A stretch of DNA of 64,000 bases from Flavobacterium sp. KACC 22761 (lineage in GTDB: Bacteria; Bacteroidota; Bacteroidia; Flavobacteriales; Flavobacteriaceae). How positions within the stretch are numbered: position 1 is the stretch's first letter; the number at the start of each line of letters is the position of its first letter. The stretch covers positions 2,356,001 through 2,420,000 of the forward strand of contig NZ_CP139148.1 in the NCBI RefSeq assembly GCF_034058155.1. The letters are read 5' to 3'. A model generated the notes under the pieces. It saw nothing but the letters and a program-made list of their open reading frames with translations. It was not told the DNA's origin and did not search any database. A program made the position numbers and the translations under genes. This document shows, piece after piece, positions 48,533 through 58,117 of this stretch.

Positions 48533-50044
48533 TTAACACATCTCCTTCAACTGTTCCAAATAATCTCTCTGATTCGAAAGTCTAGGAATCTTATGTTGGC
48601 CGCCAAGTTTGTCTCTTTCCTTCAACCAATCATAAAAAAGGTTCTCTCGGGCAACATTAATCACCAAAGGATTTAAAGTCATATTGTTGTAGCGTTTCGC
48701 TTCGTAGTCTGAATTTAAAGTCTGTAAAGTTTCGTCTAGAACTTTTTGGAAAAGACCAACATCAGCTGGATTTTTCTTGAATTCAATCATCCATTCGTGT
48801 GCGCCTTTTTCTTTGTCATGCATAAAAATAGGAGCAACAGTATAATCGATAACTTCGGTTTGAGTGACTTGGCACGCTTTAGCGATAGCTTGATCGGTGT
48901 TTTCGACCATTAATTCTTCACCAAAAACGTTAATATGGTGTTTGGTTCTTCCAGTAACTCTTATTCGGTAAGGATTTAATGAAGTAAAACGAATGGTATC
49001 ACCAATTAAATAACGCCATAATCCAGAATTGGTCGTAATGACAATGGCATAATTTTTATTCAATTCAACATCGGCCAAACGAACGACTTTTTGGTTTGGA
49101 GTTCCAAAAGTGTCCATCGGAATAAATTCATAAAAAATTCCGTAATCCAGCATCAGCAATAAATCGCTAGAATAATTCAAGTCCTGAATGGCAAAAAAGC
49201 CTTCAGAGGCATTGTAGATTTCGTAATATTTAAAATCAGAACTTGGCAGTATTTTTTTGTATTGTTCTCTATAAGGAGAAAAACTCACGCCTCCGTGAAA
49301 ATAAACTTCAAGATTTGGCCAAAGTTCAAATAAGTTTTGATTGCCTGTATTTTCTAAAACTTTATTCATTAAAACCAGCATCCAGGAAGGAACTCCGGCA
49401 AAACTGGTTACATTTTCGTTTTTAGTTTCATTGATGATTGCCGCAATTTTGCTTTCCCATTCGCTCATCAGCGAAGTTTTACTGCTTGGCGTACTGCTGA
49501 ATTCGGCCCAAATGGGCATATTTTCAATCAAAATTGCCGATAAATCGCCAAAAAAAGTATTGTTATTTTCGTAGATCTGAGAACTTCCGCCCAAGCGAAG
49601 ACTTTTTCCTAAAAACAATTCAGAATCTTCATTATTATTCAAATACAAACAAAGTAAATCTTTGCTTCCTTTATAATGACAATCTTCAAGAGCTTCGTTG
49701 CTTACCGGAATAAATTTGCTTTTGGCATTTGTAGTACCGCTTGATTTTGCAAACCATTTAATTGGAGTTTCCCAAAAAACGCCTTGCTCGCCTTGACGCG
49801 TGCGTTCAATCAACGGCTGTAATTCTTCGTACGTTGAAATCGGGACTCTTTCTGCAAAAGTTTGATAGGAATTTATGGAAGCAAAATCATATTTTTTTCC
49901 CACAACTGTATTTTCTGAAGCTGTCAATAAATTATGCAACAGTTCTTCCTGAACTTCATTCGGATATTTTAGAAAAAGTTCAATTTGGTGTATCCTTTGC
50001 TTTAGGACCCAAGATGCGAAAGAATTGATGATAGATACAGGCAT
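48533..50044 (-). CDS. GH3-like acyl-adenylating enzyme family protein
   Basis: The product is about 503 residues. I use the ATG at 50044 (MPVSIINSFASWVLKQRIHQIE) because the 32 extra residues of the longer reading are encoded by the repeat sequence upstream. It contains the ANL-type phosphate loop WFAKSSGTTNAKSKFIPVS (about 95-113), YYEIYNASEGFFAIQD and RLADVELNKNYAIVITTNSGLWRY (adenylation motifs), ending in LFYDWLKERDKLGGQHKIPRL as in bacterial GH3-like proteins. The family activates carboxylic acids; the bacterial substrate is not known. Confidence 0.92.
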   Translation of the reverse strand: MPVSIINSFASWVLKQRIHQIELFLKYPNEVQEELLHNLLTASENTVVGKKYDFASINSYQTFAERVPISTYEELQPLIERTRQGEQGVFWETPIKWFAKSSGTTNAKSKFIPVSNEALEDCHYKGSKDLLCLYLNNNEDSELFLGKSLRLGGSSQIYENNNTFFGDLSAILIENMPIWAEFSSTPSSKTSLMSEWESKIAAIINETKNENVTSFAGVPSWMLVLMNKVLENTGNQNLFELWPNLEVYFHGGVSFSPYREQYKKILPSSDFKYYEIYNASEGFFAIQDLNYSSDLLLMLDYGIFYEFIPMDTFGTPNQKVVRLADVELNKNYAIVITTNSGLWRYLIGDTIRFTSLNPYRIRVTGRTKHHINVFGEELMVENTDQAIAKACQVTQTEVIDYTVAPIFMHDKEKGAHEWMIEFKKNPADVGLFQKVLDETLQTLNSDYEAKRYNNMTLNPLVINVARENLFYDWLKERDKLGGQHKIPRLSNQRDYLEQLKEMC

Positions 50045-50067
50045 TGAGTGAATTTTAAATTTTAGAG

Positions 50068-50280
50068 TGCTAATTTTAGATTTTAGATTTAACGTCTTGC
50101 GCAAAATCAAGAAATTTAAAATTTGAATATCAATAGACAAATACTAACTTTGTCATATTATCAAAAATAGTATTTTTTTGTAAAAAAAACCATTCTATTT
50201 TGAGTAAAGATTCTAATTAAATTGAATTAGAGATTAAATTAGGAACTCAAAAGAAACAAATCTAAAATCTAAAATCAGCA
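50068..50280. repeat. Inverted pair of ttttagattt repeats between divergent genes
   Basis: 50068-50090 and 50258-50280 are 23-bp inverted copies matching at 22 positions (core ttttagattttagattt). They bracket the divergent promoter region of the GH3-like and DUF2797 genes. Confidence 0.75.
50145..50152 (+). promoter_or_regulatory. Promoter core for the DUF2797 gene
   Basis: TAACTTTG fits TAnnTTTG and has TTTG at 50122-50125, 19 bp upstream, the expected -33 spacing. The leader would be about 135 nt and contains the right arm of the inverted repeat. Confidence 0.5.
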
Positions 50281-50292
50281 ATCTAAAATACA

Positions 50293-51087
50293 ATGACTTA
50301 TCAAGGAGTACTTACAAAAATGCAGACTGAAATGGGAAATCCAATTCAATATTATTTGGTTTTCGAAGATAGTTTCTTAAGCATGAATCAATTATTGAAT
50401 AAGGATATTGAGATAAATTTTGTGGGTTTTCAATGTTTAAATTGTGGAAAAAAGAAAAAAATCTACAGACAAGGTTTTTGTTATGAATGTTTTTACTCAA
50501 GTGCTGCTTCAGGTGATTGGATCATGCGCCCGGAATTGAGTACCGCTCATTTAGGAATTGCAGATCGTGATTTAGAATTTGAATCAAAAGCGCAATTGCA
50601 GCCTCATATCGTGTATTTGGCATTTTCAACAGAAGTGAAAGTAGGAGTGACGAGAAAATCTCAAGTTCCAACACGATGGATCGATCAAGGAGCCACTCAG
50701 GCAATTGCAATTGTTGAGGTTCCAAATCGATATTTGGCAGGAATTACGGAGGTTGCGTTGAAAGATCATTATACTGATAAAACAAACTGGAGAAAAATGC
50801 TTCAGTGTACCTCAGAATCCTGTGATTTGATTCTGGAAAAATCAAAAGTAGAAAGCTTGATTCCTGCTGAGGTAAAGGATTATTTTTATAGTGAAAAAAA
50901 TGATGTTTATCAATTAAACTATCCGGTTTTGAACTATCCAGCAAAAATCAATAGTTTGAATTTGGATAAAACGCCTTCATTTCAAGGAAAATTAGTTGGA
51001 ATAAAAGGACAATATCTGTTATTTGAAAATGGAACCGTTTTTAATGTCCGTGGTTCCGAGGGTTATGTGGTTGCCATAAATGTCTAG
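50293..51087 (+). CDS. DUF2797 family zinc-ribbon protein
   Basis: The 264-residue protein has a zinc ribbon CLNCGKKKKIYRQGFCYEC (about 51-69, four Cys). A GIY-YIG-like region follows (LQPHIVYLAFSTEVKVGVTRKSQVPTRWIDQGATQAI, about 105-142), with a VALKDHYTDKTNWRKML segment after it. DUF2797 proteins are of unknown function; the VYLA...KVGVT pattern suggests a degenerate GIY-YIG fold. It is divergent from the GH3-like gene. Confidence 0.88.
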   Translation: MTYQGVLTKMQTEMGNPIQYYLVFEDSFLSMNQLLNKDIEINFVGFQCLNCGKKKKIYRQGFCYECFYSSAASGDWIMRPELSTAHLGIADRDLEFESKAQLQPHIVYLAFSTEVKVGVTRKSQVPTRWIDQGATQAIAIVEVPNRYLAGITEVALKDHYTDKTNWRKMLQCTSESCDLILEKSKVESLIPAEVKDYFYSEKNDVYQLNYPVLNYPAKINSLNLDKTPSFQGKLVGIKGQYLLFENGTVFNVRGSEGYVVAINV

Positions 51088-51263
51088 CGTAATTAGTCAT
51101 TCGTCTATTTGTTTTTAGTCTCGGTCTATTAGATGTAAAAAAGTGCCAAAATACTTGTATTTTCGACGTTTTTTAAAATTAATGATGCGAATTCTGTTAA
51201 ATTAATTTACAATTATGTAATGTTTACTTATTCAAACATTTTAATTTTAAGAAATTTTTAACT

Positions 51264-51271
51264 TATATTTG
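51264..51271 (+). promoter_or_regulatory. Promoter core for the glycosyltransferase gene
   Basis: TATATTTG fits TAnnTTTG, 65 bp upstream of the ATG at 51337. Confidence 0.4.
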
Positions 51272-51336
51272 GTCGGTTCAATACCGCTGAATTACCAAGT
51301 AAGGCAGGAACTTTTTTAATTCTAAAAACAAAATGA

Positions 51337-52386
51337 ATGAGTAACTTAAAAAAAGTTAACGCACTCAGACGCAATGTAATGCGTGGTTTAACCAAGAACA
51401 TTGGCCGCTCAAGTATGCAAAAAGGCGAGCCAATCAATAAAAGCGAAATCAAGAAAGTATTAATCGCTAGACCTAATCAGAGATTAGGGAATTTGATTTT
51501 AATTTCGCCTTTAGTCCAGGAAGTGACCAAAACATTTCCGAATTGCAAAATCGACTTATTTGTCAAAGGAACTTTGGCTCCAATTGTTTTCGAAAATTAT
51601 GAAAACATAGACAAAATAATTCATTTGCCTAAAAAGCCTTTCAAGGAATTAATCAAATATTTGAAAGTTTGGACACTGATTCGAAAACAAAATTACGATG
51701 CCGTAATCAATGTTGATCAAAATTCTTCATCAGGAAGATTGGCAGTGAAATTTTCGGCAGCGAAGTATAAATTTTTTGGTGACTTGCCAGAAAATGTTCA
51801 GTTGCCTTATGACGATTATGATCATATTGCAAAATATCCAGTTTATAATTTTAGATATGCTTTAAGTCAATTGGGTATCGAAGATAAAAAAGAACCTGTT
51901 GCACTTATTGATTTAAAATTGTCTCAAGATGAAATTGCAAAAGGAAAAACAATCTTGAATGGAATTGTTGATGAAAATAAAAAATCGATTGCCATATTTA
52001 CTTTTGCAACTGGTGAAAAATGCTATCGTGTAGAATGGTGGGAAGAGTTTTATACGGCTTTAAAAAAAGAATATGCGGAGAAATATAATATTTTCGAAAT
52101 TTTACCAGTTGAAAATGTTTCCCAAATAAATTTTCAGGCACCGTCGTTTTACAGTAAAGATGTTCGTGAAATTGGGTCTGTAATGGCTAATAGCGAAGTG
52201 TTTATTGGAGCAGATAGTGGCATTATGCATTTGGCAAGTGCTTCAAAAGTAGCTACTGTTGGGTTGTTTTCAGGAGCAAATATTAAAAAATATGAGCCGT
52301 ATGGAAATAATAGTGTTGGTGTTGATACCAATACAAACTCGATTGAGGATTATATTCGAATAATTGATTCTATTTTAAAGAAATAA
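51337..52386 (+). CDS. Glycosyltransferase family 9 (heptosyltransferase-like)
   Basis: The 349-residue cytoplasmic GT-B enzyme has a basic 40-residue start, the domain opening KKVLIARPNQRLGNLILISPLVQEV (about 39-63) and the acceptor-side loop. The donor-site motif FIGADSGIMHLASASKVATVGLFSG (about 288-312) is typical of GT9 heptosyltransferases. It probably adds a sugar to lipopolysaccharide core. The gene is monocistronic and ends at a bidirectional terminator. Confidence 0.92.
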   Translation: MSNLKKVNALRRNVMRGLTKNIGRSSMQKGEPINKSEIKKVLIARPNQRLGNLILISPLVQEVTKTFPNCKIDLFVKGTLAPIVFENYENIDKIIHLPKKPFKELIKYLKVWTLIRKQNYDAVINVDQNSSSGRLAVKFSAAKYKFFGDLPENVQLPYDDYDHIAKYPVYNFRYALSQLGIEDKKEPVALIDLKLSQDEIAKGKTILNGIVDENKKSIAIFTFATGEKCYRVEWWEEFYTALKKEYAEKYNIFEILPVENVSQINFQAPSFYSKDVREIGSVMANSEVFIGADSGIMHLASASKVATVGLFSGANIKKYEPYGNNSVGVDTNTNSIEDYIRIIDSILKK

Positions 52387-52408
52387 AACTTAGATCTGAT
52401 ATAAACTA

Positions 52409-52446
52409 AAAATCCTGCTCTTGACGAAGAGCAGGATTTTTTTTAT
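52409..52446. terminator. Bidirectional terminator
   Basis: The arms aaaatcctgctct / agagcaggatttt with a short loop have A/T tails both ways, between two convergent genes. Confidence 0.9.
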
Positions 52447-52461
52447 GAAATCAATTCAGAT

Positions 52462-55062
52462 TTAGTTTTTCTTCTTAAATAATCCATTCAGCAAGTCGCT
52501 TGCTTTTTTAGTTACTTCCTGAGTTTTTTGTTCTTTTTCAGTTTTTGCAGCTTGAGTTGTATCTTTTGCTTTTGTGTTTTTATTGATTAAATCCGTTAAA
52601 GCAGCAGTACCTTTTTGCGTTAATTTTTCTTTTTGCTGATTGGCAACTTGAGAGGCTAAACTGCTAACAGCAGTCTTCATATCCGTGCTGATTTTTGGGC
52701 TAGAAAAATTACCTGTAATCATTGCATTGATCGGAATGTTTTCCAGTTTTGCGGCATCAGCAGGAGACATTTTTGCGATCAAAGCATTTGCTTCGCTTCC
52801 TAAATATTTGGCAGGAACATCAAATTTCAAATTGTAATTCATCGTTTGATCAAAACCGTGTGTTCCGCCAACTGTTACTTTAATATCTTGATATTTAATG
52901 TCGAAAGGTTTTACATTTACTTTTCCGTTATCAAAAGTCAAAGCCGCTTTAATGTCATTTAAATTTACCTTATTCATGTCGATAAATTTAACATTTGAGC
53001 TAAGTGCACTAAGCAAAGTTGAATTTTTAGCATTTACAGTTGTTGAGAGCAATTGTCCTAATAAATCTCCTGAAATAGATTTTAAGTCTGGAGTTAATTC
53101 ATTTGCATCAAGATTTCCGTTTAATTTGATCGTTGAATTCAGTTTTCCGTTGATGATTCCTGCAATCGGTGCAATTTTTTTCATCATATCTAACTGTGTA
53201 AAAGTCTGCGCAATATCAACTTGATTGAAACCTAAATTCATATCAAATGTTGGCACTTTTTCTTTTGTTGAAACCGATCCGGTCAAACCAATTGTTCCGC
53301 CAAAAATTGATGTTTTGAAGTTTTCCAAAAGTGCTTTTTCATCTTTGATGATTAATTTTCCAGAAACATCTTTCAGTTTTAAATTGTCGTATAAAACAGT
53401 TGTTGCTTTTGCATTTAAAGTACAATTTAAAAAAGCTGGAATTTTCATTGCTTCAGTAGGTTTTGCTGGAGTTTTTGTTTCTGTTTTTGCAGGCTCGCCA
53501 GCAGTCATGAAATCATCAACAGCTAATTGATTTGAACTCATATTGAAGTTTCCTCTCAATTCCTGTTTTTTGAACATGAAGCCATAGAAGTTTTCTAAAA
53601 CTCCATTGATCGCAAGATCACTTTTTCCAGTAGTCGCATTAAATTGTTTTAAGTTGATTTTGCTTGGATTAAACTCAACTAAAGCCGTACTGATATTCAT
53701 TGCTTTCCCGTTTTCGTCAGTATATTTAAATCCTGACAAACTCATAGTTCCAGCATTTTTGATGTTTTGATATTGACTTTTTTCAACAGAAGCCATGTCA
53801 AAATTAGTCGTAACATCAGCTTTCAGAATACCTGCAAGTGGTTTGTCCATTTTAATTGGATATGCTTTTGAAAGATTTGCCAAGTTGATTGTTCCTTTCA
53901 AAGCAGCATCAACAATTGGATTTACAGTAATGTTTTTAATATTCGCTTTAGCGTTAAAAACGTCTTGATCAATTCTGAAAGACAGTTTGTCTAAATTGAC
54001 GTAGGTGTCGTTTAGAATTCCTGTTTCGTTTATGATTTTAGTGTCAATCACAATATTTTGAACTGATTTTGGCAAGTTTGGATATTGAAATGAAGAGTTG
54101 CTTGAAGCAATTTCAATATTGAACTTAGGTACAGTTGTATCTGTCAATTCTCCTTTTGCAAAACCATTAACTGTAAAATCTCCAGTAGTTTTCACGCCTT
54201 CTAAACTTGATGCATAAGCAGATGGAATCAAGCCTAAGAAGTTTGTAAATGATGAAGTTGGCGTTTTAAATTTCAAATCATAAATCTGCGCTTTTTCGGC
54301 CATTTGAATGAATCCGTCAAATTCTAAAGGCAATTGATTGATCAAAGCCTTGTTTTCTTTAAAAGTATATTTGCTCTTTTCAAGATCGATTCCTAAAATC
54401 GCGTCCAAAGTCAGTTTTACATTTTTCATGTAATTGATTTTGTCCATATCCAAAGATACTTTTGCAGTAGATTTTGTTGTTAAATCTAGTTTTGAATTCG
54501 TGAAATCTCCAGTTCCTTCGTGGTTTAAACTATCGATAACCATTTTAATTTTAGAACCTTGATCAATATATCTAAAAGTGAAATTCTCGATTTTATAATT
54601 CTGAATTTTTAAAGCAAGCGGTTTGCTGTTGTGGTCTTTGGTTTCTTCTTTTTTATCTTTTAAAGCAATGTCGAAGTTTCCAACACCATCTTTATTAAAA
54701 ATAATGTTGATCAAACCATTTTCAGATGTGATTCCTTGAATGCTTAAAGGTTCGTCTTTTCCTTTAAAAAGTTCTTTGATGCTCATTTTTAAGTTTAATT
54801 GGCCCAAAGAAACCAATGTGTCACCTTCAAACGGTGCTTTGTTGATAATTACCAATTTTTCAATTCCAACAGCCACATTCGGGAAGTTTCGAAACAAACT
54901 TAAATCGGCATCGGCAAAACTTACTTTCGCATCAACGCTTTCGTTAATTGCTTCGGAAATTTTTGCTTTGATTTGGTCTTTAAAGAAGTAAGGAATGGCG
55001 AATAATGCGGCCACAAAAACCACAATTACAATGGCGGTTATTTTTAAAATTTTCTTTAACAT
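52462..55062 (-). CDS. Large AsmA-like inner-membrane-anchored protein
   Basis: The 866-residue protein has an N-terminal membrane anchor (8-28, IVVFVAALFAIPYFF) and a very long periplasmic beta-rich chain. The N-terminal AsmA-like motif VSFADADLSLFRNFPNVAVGIEKLVIIN and the C-terminal AsmA_2-like repeats are visible, for example GTIGLTGSVSTKEKVPTFDMNLGFN and TFDNGKVNVKPFDIKYQDIKVTVGG. The tail (about 800-866) is Lys/Gln/Ala-rich. AsmA/TamB-type proteins form grooves for phospholipid transport between membranes; the role here follows from that family and is not tested. Confidence 0.9.
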   Translation of the reverse strand: MLKKILKITAIVIVVFVAALFAIPYFFKDQIKAKISEAINESVDAKVSFADADLSLFRNFPNVAVGIEKLVIINKAPFEGDTLVSLGQLNLKMSIKELFKGKDEPLSIQGITSENGLINIIFNKDGVGNFDIALKDKKEETKDHNSKPLALKIQNYKIENFTFRYIDQGSKIKMVIDSLNHEGTGDFTNSKLDLTTKSTAKVSLDMDKINYMKNVKLTLDAILGIDLEKSKYTFKENKALINQLPLEFDGFIQMAEKAQIYDLKFKTPTSSFTNFLGLIPSAYASSLEGVKTTGDFTVNGFAKGELTDTTVPKFNIEIASSNSSFQYPNLPKSVQNIVIDTKIINETGILNDTYVNLDKLSFRIDQDVFNAKANIKNITVNPIVDAALKGTINLANLSKAYPIKMDKPLAGILKADVTTNFDMASVEKSQYQNIKNAGTMSLSGFKYTDENGKAMNISTALVEFNPSKINLKQFNATTGKSDLAINGVLENFYGFMFKKQELRGNFNMSSNQLAVDDFMTAGEPAKTETKTPAKPTEAMKIPAFLNCTLNAKATTVLYDNLKLKDVSGKLIIKDEKALLENFKTSIFGGTIGLTGSVSTKEKVPTFDMNLGFNQVDIAQTFTQLDMMKKIAPIAGIINGKLNSTIKLNGNLDANELTPDLKSISGDLLGQLLSTTVNAKNSTLLSALSSNVKFIDMNKVNLNDIKAALTFDNGKVNVKPFDIKYQDIKVTVGGTHGFDQTMNYNLKFDVPAKYLGSEANALIAKMSPADAAKLENIPINAMITGNFSSPKISTDMKTAVSSLASQVANQQKEKLTQKGTAALTDLINKNTKAKDTTQAAKTEKEQKTQEVTKKASDLLNGLFKKKN

Positions 55063-55101
55063 ATTTATAGATTTGAGGGTTTACTTAAAAATAGACTACT
55101 G

Positions 55102-55109
55102 CAAAAATA
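55102..55109 (-). promoter_or_regulatory. Promoter core for the AsmA-like gene
   Basis: TATTTTTG on the minus strand fits TAnnTTTG, 39 bp upstream of the ATG at 55062. Confidence 0.45.
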
Positions 55110-55179
55110 GTTTTTTTTGCCACAGTTCGAAGATAAAGTTTTCTTAAAAATGTAAGAAATGTTTTCTGTTTGCAAACAA

Positions 55180-55215
55180 AAAAATCCGCTTGAAGATTTT
55201 CAAACGGATTTGCTT
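55180..55215 (-). terminator. Terminator of the sppA-hydrolase operon
   Basis: The minus-strand hairpin aaatccgtttga / tcaagcggattt is followed by a T run, directly after the hydrolase stop. Confidence 0.8.
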
Positions 55216-56175
55216 TTAGTGTTGTGTCTGTTTTTTTATAAAGGAAACAATTTTGTTGACCAATACTTCTGAAATTGGCAAGGTTTCATTGTTATAGCTG
55301 TCAAAATTTGCTTTATTGTCACCGTCAATTATTTTCAGAACGTGATTCATTTTTTCGACAATGACCAATTCAGAATTTTTATTGGCTTTTGATAATTTTT
55401 CGGCATCAGTAATGCTTACTTGCAAATCACTGCTTCCTTGAAGAATTAAAATAGGAACAATGAGTTTTTTAATTTCTGTTTGAGGATCATATTTAAACCA
55501 AGAAATCAAATAAGGCTGAATGCTTGGCCTGAATAACGAATTTAAAAGTGGGTCAACTTTGTTTACTTTGTTTCCGGCTTTTAAACTGTCAATAATCGGG
55601 AAAGTCATGTCCTCGATTTGTTTATTTGATTTAGAAGAAATCTGCTCTTTTAATAATTGGTCTGCCGATTCGCCTGCGCCTGCAATCGAAATAAATTTGT
55701 TTGCTTTTGCTCCAGCAATCATCCCAATTAATGAACCTTCGCTATGTCCAATAACCGTTAACTGCGAAAAACGTTTGTCTTGTTTCAAAAAGTTGATCCA
55801 GCTTTTTGCATCTTCGGTATAATTTTCAAAAACCAAAGCTGATTCAGTTGGTGCGGCTGCTTTGCTTTCGCTAATTCCTCTTTTGTCGTATCTTAATGAT
55901 GCAATTCCGTTTTTTGCCAAAGCTTCAGCTAGCATTTTCAAGGAATTGTTTTTCATCATCGGATTATTTCCGTTTCGGTCCGTTGGGCCAGAACCTGCAA
56001 TGATCAAAGCAACGGGGCATTTTTTTGTTACATCAGGAACCGTCAGTGTACCATAAAGCTGATCGATATTGATTTTTAAAGTAACATTAGTTTCCTTAAA
56101 AGTGCGTTGTTCTGTGTTTTGAGCATTTACTACAGTAAAGAATAAAGCGCTCAAAAACAAAAGGATCTTTTTCAT
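55216..56175 (-). CDS. Exported alpha/beta hydrolase
   Basis: The 319-residue protein has a signal peptide ending near VVNAQ-N, so it is probably periplasmic. The fold is marked by ALIIAGSGPTDRNGNNPMMKNNS (oxyanion region), the nucleophile elbow GHSEGSLIG (Ser about residue 145), an Asp in LQGSSDLQVSI and His in MNHVLKIID. It lies 15 bp downstream of sppA on the same strand. The substrate is unknown; serine esterases or peptidases of this type act on small ester or peptide bonds. Confidence 0.9.
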   Translation of the reverse strand: MKKILLFLSALFFTVVNAQNTEQRTFKETNVTLKINIDQLYGTLTVPDVTKKCPVALIIAGSGPTDRNGNNPMMKNNSLKMLAEALAKNGIASLRYDKRGISESKAAAPTESALVFENYTEDAKSWINFLKQDKRFSQLTVIGHSEGSLIGMIAGAKANKFISIAGAGESADQLLKEQISSKSNKQIEDMTFPIIDSLKAGNKVNKVDPLLNSLFRPSIQPYLISWFKYDPQTEIKKLIVPILILQGSSDLQVSITDAEKLSKANKNSELVIVEKMNHVLKIIDGDNKANFDSYNNETLPISEVLVNKIVSFIKKQTQH

Positions 56176-56190
56176 TTTTTAAGATTTGAA

Positions 56191-57948
56191 TTACTTAATG
56201 TTAATTCCAAAAGGCATCATCGCTTGAACTCCTTTTTGTTTTTGAAGCTTTTTAATCTGCTCAATCATTAAGTAGTTTTCTTCGCCAATTTCTTCTTTAA
56301 GGAAAGCTTCTTTAGATTTTGCAAAAGGCATTTTTGATAAAAGATCACCAAAAGTCTTTTCGTATTCCGGATAATTTTGAGTTGAGTATGTTTTTACTTT
56401 AGCCATTTTAGCAGCTTCAGTAATCGCATCATTCAATCCACCAATTTTGTCCACCAAACCAATTTTTAAAGCCTCGCTTCCAGACCAAACTCTTCCTTGT
56501 GCAATAGCATCAACTTGGTCAAAAGTCATTTTTCTTCCTTCCGCAACATGCGTTACAAATGTTTTGTAAATCTGCTCAACTCCTTCTAAAGTAAAAGCTT
56601 TGAATTTTTCGTCAACAGGAACAAATGGACTATAATTTGCTGAGTTTTCGTGAGTTTTTACTTGTTCTGTATTGATTCCTAATTTGTTGGCTAATGGGCT
56701 AAAGTTTGGCAATATTCCAAATACCCCAATAGAACCTGTTATTGTATTGCTTTCAGCAAAAATTTTATTAGCGTTACAAGCAATATAATAACCTCCAGAA
56801 GCCGCATAATTACCCATTGAAACGACAACTGGTTTTACTTTTTTAGTCACTTCAATTTCTCTCCAAATCAAATCTGAAGTCAAAGCGCTTCCTCCTGGAC
56901 TGTCAATTCTTAAAACAATTGCTTTTACGTCGTCATTTTTTCGAGCTTCTTGAAGCGCACGTCGCATTGAGCCTTCGCCAATAACGTTGACATCTCCTTC
57001 GCCACTTTCAATTTCGCCTTGAGCGTAAATAATTGCGATTTCGTCAGTTGCTGTATTCGTCAAAGCGGTTGTTACATTATTCTGAGTGTAATCTTCAATT
57101 GAAATTTTATTGTAATCGTCATCGCCAGTTACTTTCAATTGTTTTTTGATAGCGTTGTGATAAACATCTTCATAAGCTATAATATCAATTAACCCGTTTG
57201 CTTTTGCCAATTCTGGAGTTCTTGCCAACAAGCCATTTGCAATTTCATTCAATCTTGGAAGTGGAATATTTCGGCTTTTTGAAATATCGGCAGAAACGGT
57301 TGCCCAAATAGAATTTAAAAGTGCAGTAATTTGTTCTCTGTTGGCATCGCTCATTTTATTTTCTAAAAACGGCTCAACTGCGCTTTTGTATTTTCCATGG
57401 CGAATCACTTCCATGTGAATGCCTGATTTGTCTTGGAAATCTTTATAAAACATCACTTCAGATGAAAGTCCTTTAAAGTCTAAATCTCCAGCAGGATTTA
57501 AGTAAACCGTATTGGCAACAGAATTTAAATAATATTCTTTTTGCGAATACGTATTGGCGTAAGCCCAAACAAATTTTCCTGATTTTTTGAAGCTTTCAAG
57601 AGCGTTTCTCAAATCTTTGTATTGCGCAAGTCCTAATGAAGATTGATCATTTAATATTGAAATTCCCTTGATGTTATCGTCTGTTTTTGCAGCTTCTATG
57701 GCGTTGATAACATCGGTGATGCCAATTCCTTTTTGTTCTGAAAAAACAGTTACCCATGGATCTTTATACTTTCCGGCATAGTCGTTTTTGATTTCTTTTA
57801 AATTCAATTCTATAACCGAATCCTTTTTAACCGAAACTGTATCATCTCCTCCAAATATGGCTCCAATAAGGATTACTCCAAAAAAGAATATCATGATAAA
57901 TACAAAAATACCAATCACTGTGGCAATTACATTTCCTAAAAACTTCAT
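56191..57948 (-). CDS. sppA: Signal peptide peptidase SppA, 67K type
   Basis: The product is about 585 residues from an ATG at 57948 (MKFLGNVIATVIG); a longer reading from 58029 would start upstream of the promoter core at 57993. It has an N-terminal membrane anchor (about 5-30) and two tandem S49 peptidase domains. The catalytic Lys is likely in VIRHGKYKSAVEPF (first domain) and the catalytic Ser in MGNYAASGGYYIAC (second domain), as in the large E. coli-type SppA. It degrades cleaved signal peptides in the membrane. Confidence 0.94.
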   Translation of the reverse strand: MKFLGNVIATVIGIFVFIMIFFFGVILIGAIFGGDDTVSVKKDSVIELNLKEIKNDYAGKYKDPWVTVFSEQKGIGITDVINAIEAAKTDDNIKGISILNDQSSLGLAQYKDLRNALESFKKSGKFVWAYANTYSQKEYYLNSVANTVYLNPAGDLDFKGLSSEVMFYKDFQDKSGIHMEVIRHGKYKSAVEPFLENKMSDANREQITALLNSIWATVSADISKSRNIPLPRLNEIANGLLARTPELAKANGLIDIIAYEDVYHNAIKKQLKVTGDDDYNKISIEDYTQNNVTTALTNTATDEIAIIYAQGEIESGEGDVNVIGEGSMRRALQEARKNDDVKAIVLRIDSPGGSALTSDLIWREIEVTKKVKPVVVSMGNYAASGGYYIACNANKIFAESNTITGSIGVFGILPNFSPLANKLGINTEQVKTHENSANYSPFVPVDEKFKAFTLEGVEQIYKTFVTHVAEGRKMTFDQVDAIAQGRVWSGSEALKIGLVDKIGGLNDAITEAAKMAKVKTYSTQNYPEYEKTFGDLLSKMPFAKSKEAFLKEEIGEENYLMIEQIKKLQKQKGVQAMMPFGINIK

Positions 57949-57992
57949 AAGTGTATTTTTTTTAATAAGTAGCAAAAAAGCCTCTTTCGTTA

Positions 57993-58000
57993 CAAATATA
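57993..58000 (-). promoter_or_regulatory. Promoter core for sppA
   Basis: TATATTTG on the minus strand fits TAnnTTTG, 44 bp upstream of the ATG at 57948. Confidence 0.5.
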
Positions 58001-58117
58001 TCTAAATGCGATTTAATTATAGAATTCAATTTATGAAATATTTGTAGATTTTACATTTTCAAACTCGATAAATAATACGACCGATTCTAAATTGTTTTTA
58101 GTTACTTTGCATTAATT

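Noticed and set aside
50140..50292. A longer start for the GH3-like protein inside the repeat
   Set aside because: The added 32 residues are encoded by the ttttagattt repeat and the family normally starts near MPVSIINSF.
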